Part shown: positions 8,288 through 15,536 of the stretch, piece by piece | Position numbering within the stretch: the first letter of the stretch is position 1 | Layout: every line of letters starts with the position of its first letter | DNA from: CAWGJC01 sp965276665 | Lineage (GTDB): Bacteria > Pseudomonadota > Alphaproteobacteria > Acetobacterales > Acetobacteraceae | NCBI GenBank assembly: GCA_965276665.1 | Contig: OZ255620.1 | Location: 186,001 to 250,000 of the forward strand | Direction: 5' to 3' | DNA length: 64,000 nucleotides | Notes under the pieces: generated by a model | Databases searched by the model: none | Seen by the model: only the letters and a program-made list of their open reading frames with translations | What the model was told of the DNA's origin: nothing | Position numbers and translations under genes: made by a program

Positions 8288-8638
8288 CTAGAACCGCTCC
8301 TGCCCGCGCACGCGGCCGGGGTCCGGGAAGTCGCGGTAGAGCGCGAAGCCGGCATTCTGGACGAGCGAGTTGACGCCGAAATGGAAGCCTTCCGCCGGCT
8401 CGGCCCGGCCGGCGACGCGGGTGAAGGCGGCGTCGAGCTGGGCGAGGTCGCGGCACTCGATCATCAGATGGAACTCGCCGAGGCCGGGGCCGCCGAGGCC
8501 GAGCTTGCGGCGGGTCAGGCGCCAGGCTTCGATCAGCCCCTCGCCCTGCAGATGTCCCATGTAGCGGGCGACCGCATCGGCGAACTCAGTGTCGCCGATG
8601 CCGGGCCTGAGGTCGCACCAGGCATGATAGATGTCCAT
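8288..8638 (-). CDS. Small conserved protein, DUF6614-like
   Basis: A 116-residue protein without signal peptide or membrane segment. It begins MDIYHAWCDLRPGIGDTEF, contains ARYMGHLQGEGLIEAWRLTR and GEFHLMIECRDLAQLDAAF, and ends YRDFPDPGRVRGQERF. This pattern matches a family of small alphaproteobacterial proteins I recognise as DUF6614. The size and alternating pattern would fit a dimeric alpha-beta barrel, but that is inference. Its ATG overlaps the stop of the CoA-transferase gene (TGATG), so it is translationally coupled to that enzyme and is probably part of the same pathway. Confidence 0.75.
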   Translation of the reverse strand: MDIYHAWCDLRPGIGDTEFADAVARYMGHLQGEGLIEAWRLTRRKLGLGGPGLGEFHLMIECRDLAQLDAAFTRVAGRAEPAEGFHFGVNSLVQNAGFALYRDFPDPGRVRGQERF

Positions 8639-9819
8639 CAGACCAGCGCGCCGGCTTGCCGCAGAGCGGCGATCTCGGCCTCGGTATAACCGAGACCACG
8701 TGCGATCTCGGCGCCGTGCTCGCCGGCTTTCGGCAGGTCGCGGCGCAGCCCGGGGCGCTTGCCGTCCAGCGCGAGCGGGATCGCCGGCAGTCTCGTCTGC
8801 CGCCCGTCCGGGAGCGTGACCGGCAGCAGGCCGCCCGATCCCGCCAGATGCGGATCATCGAACAGCTCGGCCGGGCGGAGGATCGGCGCATAGGGCAGGC
8901 CGAGCTCCTCGCAGCGCCGCATCAGCGCCGCGCGGTCGTATTTCCCCAATGCCGCCGAGACCACCGGGAGCACCCGGTCCCGCCCGGCGACCCGCGCCGC
9001 TTGTGTGGCCAGGGTCGGATCGGCGGCGAGCTCCGGCAGCCCGAACGCCTCGCAGAACACCCGCCATTGAGTATCGGTCACCACCGCGACGAAGAGCTGG
9101 CCGCCATCGCTGGTCTCGAAAATGTCGTAGATCGGCCAGGCCGGGCGGCGCACGCCCATCGGCGGCGGCTCCTCTCCGGTGATCGCGATTTGCGCCATGT
9201 GCTGCGCCATCAGCAGCACGTTGTTCTCGAACAGGCCCGACTGGACATGCTTGCCGCGCCCGGTCCGGTGCCGCTCCTCGATCGCCGCCAGGATGCCGAT
9301 GGCGCCGAACATGCCGCCCATGATGTCGTTGACCGACGATCCGGCGCGCATCGGCCGGCCGGGCAGCCCGGTCATGTAGGCGAGGCCGCCCATCATCTGC
9401 ACCACCTCGTCGAGCGCGGTGCGATGGTCGTAAGGGCCGGGCAGAAAACCCTTGCAGGAACAATAGATCAGCCGCGGGTTTTCGGCCGAGAGCGCCGCAT
9501 AGGAGAGGCCGAGCCGGTCGAGCGCGCCGGGGCGGAAATTCTCCACCAGCACGTCCGCCTCCGCGAGCAGGCGGCGGACCAGCGCGATTCCGTCCTTGCT
9601 CTTGAGGTCGACCGCGAGGCTCCGCTTGTTGCGGTTCATCGCGGCGAAGAACCCGGTCCCCGAGCCGGTCAGCCGGCGGGTGTTGTCGCCCGCCGGCGCG
9701 GGTTCAACCTTCACCACGTCGGCGCCGAGATCGGCGAGCACCAGGCCACAGGTCGGACCCATCACCATATGGGTGAATTCGACGACGCCGATGCCGTCGA
9801 GCGGGCCCGTCTCGCTCAT
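8638..9819 (-). CDS. CaiB/BaiF-type (class III) CoA-transferase
   Basis: A 393-residue class III CoA-transferase. Motifs: GIGVVEFTHMVMGPTCGLVL at the N terminus, VKVEPAPAGDNTR, NRNKRSLAVDLKSKDG (about residues 60-75), DVLVENFRPGALDRLGLSYA, and the catalytic Asp in the SSVNDIMGG motif (about residue 166). The ATG at 9819 begins the conserved fold; the in-frame extension upstream is Arg-rich and lies within the gap. These enzymes move CoA between carboxylic acids through an aspartyl-CoA thioester. The gene is 10 bases downstream of an HMG-CoA lyase gene. A CoA-transferase that activates 3-hydroxy-3-methylglutarate or citramalate for the lyase is a reasonable inference. Confidence 0.9.
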   Translation of the reverse strand: MSETGPLDGIGVVEFTHMVMGPTCGLVLADLGADVVKVEPAPAGDNTRRLTGSGTGFFAAMNRNKRSLAVDLKSKDGIALVRRLLAEADVLVENFRPGALDRLGLSYAALSAENPRLIYCSCKGFLPGPYDHRTALDEVVQMMGGLAYMTGLPGRPMRAGSSVNDIMGGMFGAIGILAAIEERHRTGRGKHVQSGLFENNVLLMAQHMAQIAITGEEPPPMGVRRPAWPIYDIFETSDGGQLFVAVVTDTQWRVFCEAFGLPELAADPTLATQAARVAGRDRVLPVVSAALGKYDRAALMRRCEELGLPYAPILRPAELFDDPHLAGSGGLLPVTLPDGRQTRLPAIPLALDGKRPGLRRDLPKAGEHGAEIARGLGYTEAEIAALRQAGALV

Positions 9820-9829
9820 CGAGTGCCGT

Positions 9830-10750
9830 TCAAGCGGCGAGGCGGAACGTCTTCGGAATGCCGGCCTTCGGCACCTGCCCGTGCATCGGCTCGTCCGGCA
9901 GCCCTTCATGCAGCAGACGGCGCGCCTCGATCAGCTTGCCGAGATCGATGCCGGTCTCGAACCCCATGCTCTCCAGCATGAAGACGAGATCCTCGGTCAC
10001 GATATTGCCCGAGGCGCCGGGCGCGAACGGACAGCCGCCGAGGCCGGCCAGCGCCGCGTCAAAGGCGCGGATGCCGGATTCGAGACCGGCCAGAGCATTG
10101 GCGAGGCCGAGCCCCATCGTGTCGTGCAAATGCAGCGAGCCGAGCTTCCCGCCCACCGCGCCGCGCACCGCGCCGACGACGGATCTGATCTGCGCCGGGT
10201 TCGCGTAGCCCACCGTATCGGCGAGCGCGACCGCGTCGCACCCCGCCTCGGCCAGCGCGGCGGCCACCCGCACCACCGCCGCCTCCTCGATCACCCCGTC
10301 GATCGAGCAGCCGAAGGCGGTGGCGCAGGCGCCGACCACATGCATGGGCTCGGGCCGGGCGCGGTTCCAGGCGACGATGCGGCCGACCTCTTCCACCTGC
10401 TCCATCGGCGCCTTGTTGGTGTTGGCGCGGCTATGCCCCTCGCTCACCGAAACCGGGATGAGGATGCGCTTCACCCCCGCCGCCGCGGCGAGCTCCGCGC
10501 CGCGCAGGTTGGGCACCAGCGCCACCACCGCCAGTCCCGGGATGCCGAGGCTCGCCTTCACCACCGCCCCGGTATCGGCCATTTGCGGGATCAGCTTCGG
10601 GGGGACGAAGCTGCCGACCTCGATCTCCGGCACGCCGGCGGCGGCGATCGCCGCGATCCAGCGGATCTTCCTATCGGTTTCCATGATGGAGTGGGCCATC
10701 TGCAGCCCGTCGCGCGGCCCCACCTCGCAGACCGTCACCCGTTCCGCCAT
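9830..10750 (-). CDS. Hydroxymethylglutaryl-CoA lyase family protein
   Basis: A 306-residue DRE-TIM metallolyase of the HMG-CoA lyase type, which splits (3S)-HMG-CoA into acetyl-CoA and acetoacetate, or related C5 acyl-CoAs such as citramalyl-CoA. It shows the GPRDGLQ metal-site motif (residues 11-17), SVSEGHSRANTNKA (about 106-119), LHLHDTMGLGLANA (about 203-216) and the active-site cysteine loop LGGCPFAPGASGN (about 234-246). The ATG at 10750 follows a good ribosome-binding site (GGAGAAAAGC). The gene is first in an operon with the CoA-transferase and the DUF6614-like gene and is divergent from the RND efflux operon. Confidence 0.88.
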   Translation of the reverse strand: MAERVTVCEVGPRDGLQMAHSIMETDRKIRWIAAIAAAGVPEIEVGSFVPPKLIPQMADTGAVVKASLGIPGLAVVALVPNLRGAELAAAAGVKRILIPVSVSEGHSRANTNKAPMEQVEEVGRIVAWNRARPEPMHVVGACATAFGCSIDGVIEEAAVVRVAAALAEAGCDAVALADTVGYANPAQIRSVVGAVRGAVGGKLGSLHLHDTMGLGLANALAGLESGIRAFDAALAGLGGCPFAPGASGNIVTEDLVFMLESMGFETGIDLGKLIEARRLLHEGLPDEPMHGQVPKAGIPKTFRLAA

Positions 10751-10848
10751 CAGCTTTTCTCCCTGGACAGGCCGCGCCCGGGCCGGCCCCGAGGCGGCTT
10801 CCGGCAGCGAAGGTGGCGTCCGCCGAGGCGCCGCGCAAGCGAGGCGGA

Positions 10849-10877
10849 TTGACCGATCGGTCAGCGATTTTGTTAAA
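10849..10877 (+). promoter_or_regulatory. Candidate promoter of the RND efflux operon overlapped by a TetR-type operator
   Basis: A perfect 14-bp palindrome TGACCGATCGGTCA (10850-10863) has the GACCG..CGGTC form common to operators of TetR-family repressors. Its left half overlaps a good -35 hexamer, TTGACC (10849-10854). Seventeen bases downstream is GTTAAA (10872-10877), a fair -10. A bound repressor would therefore cover the -35 box. The efflux adaptor starts at 10946. The remaining bases of the 10751-10945 divergent gap show no other clear signal. The regulator gene is not adjacent. Confidence 0.6.
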
Positions 10878-10945
10878 GGGTTGCTCGCCGGGTTGCGCTC
10901 CGCCGTCCGCCGGCCCAATTGCGGCGGTGCCGAAAAGGATGATCA

Positions 10946-12304
10946 ATGCCGTCTTGCCTTCCGCGCCTCGTGGCGCTCGCGATGTTCGCTCTCGCGCTCG
11001 CCCCCCGCGCCAGCTTCGCGCAGTTCGGTCCCGCCGGGCCGCCGGCGGTTGGCGTGGTGAAGGCGGTGCGCGAGCCGATCACCGAGACCGACCAGTTCGT
11101 CGGGCGGATCGAGGCGACCGACCGGGTGTCCCTGGTCGCCCGCGTCACCGCCTTCCTCGAGCAGCGGCTGTTCACCGAGGGCACCGAGGTGAAGAAGGGC
11201 GACCTGCTCTACGTGCTGGAGCAGCCGCCCTTCCAGGCGGATGTCGCGGCGAAGACCGCCGCCGTCGGCCAGGCCAATGCGCAATTGCAGAACGCGACCA
11301 TCACGCTCAACCGCGCCCAGGCGTTGCTCAACACGCCCGCCGGCCAGCGCTCCACCTATGACGACGCGCTCGCGACCCAGCGGAGCGACGCCGCCCTGCT
11401 CGCCGCCGCCCAGGCCAATTTGCAGACCTCGCAGATCAACCTCGCCTACACCGAGATTCATGCCCCGATCAACGGGCTGATCGGCCGCACTGCGATTACC
11501 GTCGGCAACGTGGTCAGCCCGAGCAGCGGCGCGCTGACCACCATCGTCAGCCAGGACCCGATGTACGTGACCTTCCCGATCTCGGTGCGCGAGGCGCTCG
11601 ACCTGCGGGACCGTTATGCGGCGAAAGGCGGGTTCACGGCGGTGATGATCAAGGTCCGCCTGCCGGATGGCCGCATTTACGACCAGGCGGGGCGTCTCAA
11701 TTTCGCCGACAACACGATCTCCGCCAACACCGACACCATCCTGCTCCGTGGGGTGATCCCGAACCCGATCCGCCAGGGTGCCAAGCAGGGCGAGATCGGC
11801 GCGCGCGAGCTGATCGACGGCGAATTCGTGACCGTGCTGGTGGAGGGGGTGGAGCCCGTGCAAGTGCTCGCCATCCCGCGCTCGGCGGTGCTCACCGACC
11901 AGCAGGGCGATTACGTCTTCACCCTCGATGCGCAGAACAAGGTCGCGCGGACCGACATCCATCTCGGCCAGTCGACCGCGACGACAGCGGTGGTGACCAC
12001 CGGGCTCACCGAGGGCCAGACGGTGATCGTGGACGGGCTGCAGCGGGTCCGCCCGGGGATCACCGTCAACCCGGGCCCGGCCGATACCGGCCCGGTCGTG
12101 CCGGCGGTCGCCGGAAGCGGCGGCGGCCCGGGCGCCGTGCATCCGGCGCCCTCCCCCGCGGCGCCCGGCGCACCCGCACCTGCCGCCGCGCCGCCCACCG
12201 GCGCACCGGCGGCGGGCAAGGCCCCGGTCGGGACCTCGCCCAGCGGAGGCTCCTCGGCGCCCGCGACGCCCACGACGGGACCGGCCGCGAGCGGGCAGCA
12301 CTGA
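10946..12304 (+). CDS. RND efflux periplasmic adaptor (membrane fusion protein)
   Basis: A 452-residue adaptor subunit of a hydrophobe/amphiphile RND efflux pump, linking an inner-membrane pump to an outer-membrane channel. It has a signal sequence (MPSCLPRLVALAMFALALAPRASFA), a biotinyl-lipoyl domain (VGRIEATDRVSLVARVTAFL ... GTEVKKGDLLYVLEQPPFQ, about residues 52-95), a helical hairpin (about 96-170), and the second lipoyl half INLAYTEIHAPINGLIGRT. Beta-barrel and membrane-proximal domains follow to about residue 375. The last ~70 residues are a Pro/Ala/Gly-rich tail, longer than usual. The ATG follows an AAAGGA ribosome-binding site. The pump gene starts 4 bases after the stop. The operon has no outer-membrane factor gene. 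Confidence 0.92.
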   Translation: MPSCLPRLVALAMFALALAPRASFAQFGPAGPPAVGVVKAVREPITETDQFVGRIEATDRVSLVARVTAFLEQRLFTEGTEVKKGDLLYVLEQPPFQADVAAKTAAVGQANAQLQNATITLNRAQALLNTPAGQRSTYDDALATQRSDAALLAAAQANLQTSQINLAYTEIHAPINGLIGRTAITVGNVVSPSSGALTTIVSQDPMYVTFPISVREALDLRDRYAAKGGFTAVMIKVRLPDGRIYDQAGRLNFADNTISANTDTILLRGVIPNPIRQGAKQGEIGARELIDGEFVTVLVEGVEPVQVLAIPRSAVLTDQQGDYVFTLDAQNKVARTDIHLGQSTATTAVVTTGLTEGQTVIVDGLQRVRPGITVNPGPADTGPVVPAVAGSGGGPGAVHPAPSPAAPGAPAPAAAPPTGAPAAGKAPVGTSPSGGSSAPATPTTGPAASGQH

Positions 12305-12308
12305 GCCG

Positions 12309-15300
12309 ATGATCTCCGCCGTTTTCGTCGACCGGCCGCGGCTGGCGATCGTCATCGCGATCATCATCACGATCGCCGGGCTGATCTCGATCACCCGCAT
12401 CCCGGTCTCGCAATTCCCCGATCTCGTGCCGCCGCAGGTCTCCGTCACCGCGACCTATCCGGGCGCCTCGGCCGCGGTGGTCGAGACCGCGGTCGCGCAG
12501 CCGCTCGAGGCGCAGGTCGTGGGCGTCGACAAGATGCTCTATATGAAGAGCACCAGCGGCAATGACGGCTCCTACACGCTGACCGTCAGCTTCGCGTTGG
12601 GCTCGGATCCCGATATCGACACGGTCAACGTCAACAACCGCGTGCAGACCGCGCTCTCCCAGCTGCCGACCGAGGTGCAGCAGGAAGGGCTGGTGGTGCA
12701 GAAGAAATCCTCGGCGATCCTGCAATTCCTCGTTCTCTACAGCGAGGACGGCAAACAGGACCCGACCTACATCACCAATTACGCTACCATCAACATGCTG
12801 GATTCGCTGTCGCGCACGCCGGGCGTCGGGCAGGCGAGCCTGTTCGCCAAACTCAATTACTCGATGCGCATCTGGTTCGACACCCAGCGGCTGACCAGCC
12901 TCAACCTGGCGCCTTCCGACGTGATCGCGGCGATCGAGGCGCAGAACGTGCAGGCGCCGGTGGGACGGATCGGCGCGCGGCCGGTCGCCAACGACCAGCA
13001 ATTCCAGCTGAACGTGCAGACCCAAGGGCGGCTCACCACGCCGGCGCAATTCGCCGGCATCGTGCTGCGCGCCAATCCGGACGGCTCCCTGTTGCGCGTC
13101 GGCGACGTGGCGCGCGTCGAGATGGGCGCGCAGAACGAGGACAGCGAGGCGCGCGTCGATGGCCGCGCGGCGGTGCCGATCGCGATCTATCTCTCGCCGG
13201 GCGCCAATGCGGTGGCGACGGCGGCCGCGGTGCAGCGCACGCTCGCCCAGCTGCAGGGCCGCTTCCCGGCCGGGCTGCGCGCCGAGGTGCTCTACGACAG
13301 CACGACCTTCGTGAGCGACACGATCAGCGAGGTGCTGCGCACCGTCGGCATCGCCTTCCTGCTCGTGGTCGCGGTGGTGTTCCTGTTCCTCGGAAATGTC
13401 CGCGCGACCATCATCCCGGCCATCGCGGTGCCGGTGAGCCTGATCGGCACGTTCGCCGTCCTGCTGGCGCTCGGCTATTCGGCCAACACCGTCTCGCTGC
13501 TCGCTCTGGTGCTCGCGATCGGCGTCGTGGTGGATGACGCGATCGTCGTGGTGGAGAATGTCGAACGCGTGCTCGATGAGCATCCCGAGCTATCACGCGC
13601 CGACGCCACCAAGGAGGCGATGCGACAGATCACCGCCCCGGTGATCGCGATCTCGCTCGTGCTGCTCTCGGTGTTCGTTCCGATCGGGTTCATCCCCGGC
13701 ATTTCGGGACAGCTGTTCCGCCAGTTCGCGGTCACGATCTCGGTCGCGATGCTGATCTCGGCGACCTGCGCGCTGACGCTCTCGCCCGCGCTCTGCGCCG
13801 TGTTCCTGCGGCGTCGCAGCCACGGCTCGCGCGGCATCATGGGGCGGGTGTCGAACGGCATCGATCGCGTGCGCAACGGCTATGCCTCGATCGTGACGCG
13901 GCTGGTGCGGCTGAGCCTGCTCTCGATCGTGGCGGTGCTCGCCTGCGGAGCCGGCATCTTCCTGCTTTCGCTCCGCACGCCGACGGGCTTCCTGCCGGAG
14001 GAGGACCAGGGCGCGTTCTTCATCTCCGTGCAGTTGCCCGACGGCGCCTCGGTCGCGCGCACGAGCGCGGTCGCCGAGCGCGTGCAGAAATTGCTGCAGG
14101 CGATGCCGCAGATGGAGCACGTGCTGACGATCTCGGGCTTCTCGCTGCTCGACAGCACGAGCGAGCCGAATGCCGCCTTTGTCGTCGCCCGGCTCAAGCC
14201 CTTCGCCGATCGGGTGGGTGCTGCGAACGGCGCGCAGGCGCTGATCGGGCGCGTGTTCGGCGCGGTGCAGTCAATCCGCTCGGCGACGATCTTCCCGTTC
14301 AATCTGCCGCCGATCATCGGGCTCTCCACCAGCGGCGGCTTCGAGTACCAGCTCGAAGCGCTGGAAGGTCAGGATCCGACGGCGATGGGCAGCGTGGCGC
14401 TCGGGCTGATCGGCGCCGCCAACCAGGACCATAGCCTCTCGCGCGTGTTCACCACCTTCACCGCGACCAACCCGTCGATCTATCTCGATATCGACCGCGA
14501 GAAGGCGCAGGCGCTCGGGCTCAACATGACCGACGTGTTCACCGCGCTGCAGGCGACGCTCGGCGGAATCTACGTCAACAACTTCAACCTGTTCGGCCGC
14601 ACCTGGCAGGTGAACATTGAGGGCGACGCGCCGGACCGGCGGGATATCGAGGGCATCTGGCAGATCCATGTCCGCAATCGCGACGGGGCCATGGTGCCGA
14701 TGCGAGCGATCGCCAATCTGCGCATCGTCGTCGGGCCGCAGGTGATCACCCGCTACAACAACTACCGCTCGATCACCTTGGACGGCAGCCCGGCGCCCGG
14801 CGTGTCCTCCGGCAATTCGTTGGCCGCGATGCAGAACATTTCGGCCCATACGCTGCCCCCCGGCTACTCCTATGAATGGACCGGCACAGCGTATCAGGAG
14901 CAGCAGGCGAGCGGGCAGACCGGCATCATTCTCGCCCTGGCGCTGCTGTTCGCCTACCTGTTCCTGGTCGCGCTCTACGAGAGCTGGGTGATCCCGATCC
15001 CGGTTCTGCTCTCGGTCTCGGCGGGCGTGCTCGGCTCGTTCGTCGGCATCCTGGTCGCCGGGCTGACGCTCGACCTCTACGCGCAGATCGGCCTCGTCGT
15101 GCTGATCGCGCTGGCGGCGAAGAACGGCATCCTGATCGTCGAGTTCGCCAAGGACCAGCGCGAGCAGGGCGTGCCGATCCGCGAGGCGGCGGTGGCGGGT
15201 GCCAGGATGCGGTTCCGTGCGGTGGTGATGACCTCGATCGCCTTCGTGCTCGGGCTGTTGCCGCTGGTGGGTGCGACCGGGGCGGCGATGATCAGCCGGC

Positions 15301-15443
15301 GCGACGTCGGCACCCCGGTCTTCGCGGGCATGCTGGGCGCCACCAGCATCGGCATCTTCATCATCCCGATGCTCTACGTCGCGTTTCAGACGATGCGGGA
15401 GAAGACCAAGGCGCGGTTCAGCCGGCGTCAGGCGGCGGAATGA
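12309..15443 (+). CDS. RND efflux pump permease, HAE1 (AcrB-like) family
   Basis: A 1044-residue proton-driven RND transporter with the expected duplicated plan: one membrane helix, a large periplasmic loop, six helices, and the same again. Motifs seen are FVDRPRLAIVIAIIITIAG at the N terminus, the SFALGSDPDIDTVNVNNRVQ stretch in the porter domain, the proton-relay aspartates in VVVDDAIVVVENVERVL (about residues 403-419), and the C-terminal AAKNGILIVEFAKDQREQG. Length is normal for the HAE1 family. It forms a trimeric pump with the adaptor encoded just upstream. Substrates cannot be predicted from sequence. An outer-membrane channel must be supplied from elsewhere, possibly the one at 54.4 kb. 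Confidence 0.93.
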   Translation: MISAVFVDRPRLAIVIAIIITIAGLISITRIPVSQFPDLVPPQVSVTATYPGASAAVVETAVAQPLEAQVVGVDKMLYMKSTSGNDGSYTLTVSFALGSDPDIDTVNVNNRVQTALSQLPTEVQQEGLVVQKKSSAILQFLVLYSEDGKQDPTYITNYATINMLDSLSRTPGVGQASLFAKLNYSMRIWFDTQRLTSLNLAPSDVIAAIEAQNVQAPVGRIGARPVANDQQFQLNVQTQGRLTTPAQFAGIVLRANPDGSLLRVGDVARVEMGAQNEDSEARVDGRAAVPIAIYLSPGANAVATAAAVQRTLAQLQGRFPAGLRAEVLYDSTTFVSDTISEVLRTVGIAFLLVVAVVFLFLGNVRATIIPAIAVPVSLIGTFAVLLALGYSANTVSLLALVLAIGVVVDDAIVVVENVERVLDEHPELSRADATKEAMRQITAPVIAISLVLLSVFVPIGFIPGISGQLFRQFAVTISVAMLISATCALTLSPALCAVFLRRRSHGSRGIMGRVSNGIDRVRNGYASIVTRLVRLSLLSIVAVLACGAGIFLLSLRTPTGFLPEEDQGAFFISVQLPDGASVARTSAVAERVQKLLQAMPQMEHVLTISGFSLLDSTSEPNAAFVVARLKPFADRVGAANGAQALIGRVFGAVQSIRSATIFPFNLPPIIGLSTSGGFEYQLEALEGQDPTAMGSVALGLIGAANQDHSLSRVFTTFTATNPSIYLDIDREKAQALGLNMTDVFTALQATLGGIYVNNFNLFGRTWQVNIEGDAPDRRDIEGIWQIHVRNRDGAMVPMRAIANLRIVVGPQVITRYNNYRSITLDGSPAPGVSSGNSLAAMQNISAHTLPPGYSYEWTGTAYQEQQASGQTGIILALALLFAYLFLVALYESWVIPIPVLLSVSAGVLGSFVGILVAGLTLDLYAQIGLVVLIALAAKNGILIVEFAKDQREQGVPIREAAVAGARMRFRAVVMTSIAFVLGLLPLVGATGAAMISRRDVGTPVFAGMLGATSIGIFIIPMLYVAFQTMREKTKARFSRRQAAE

Positions 15444-15536
15444 TGGTCCGCAAGGCGGCTGACACACGCGCGCGCTTGGCCAAACCGGCGGTTCCGGTCA
15501 TGCTGCGCGATAAATGAATCTGGGAGACATGAGACC

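Noticed and set aside
12066..13583. Long minus-strand open frame across the RND adaptor/pump junction
   Set aside because: Composition is typical of antisense shadow (Arg, His, Asp repeats) and it crosses two well-supported genes.
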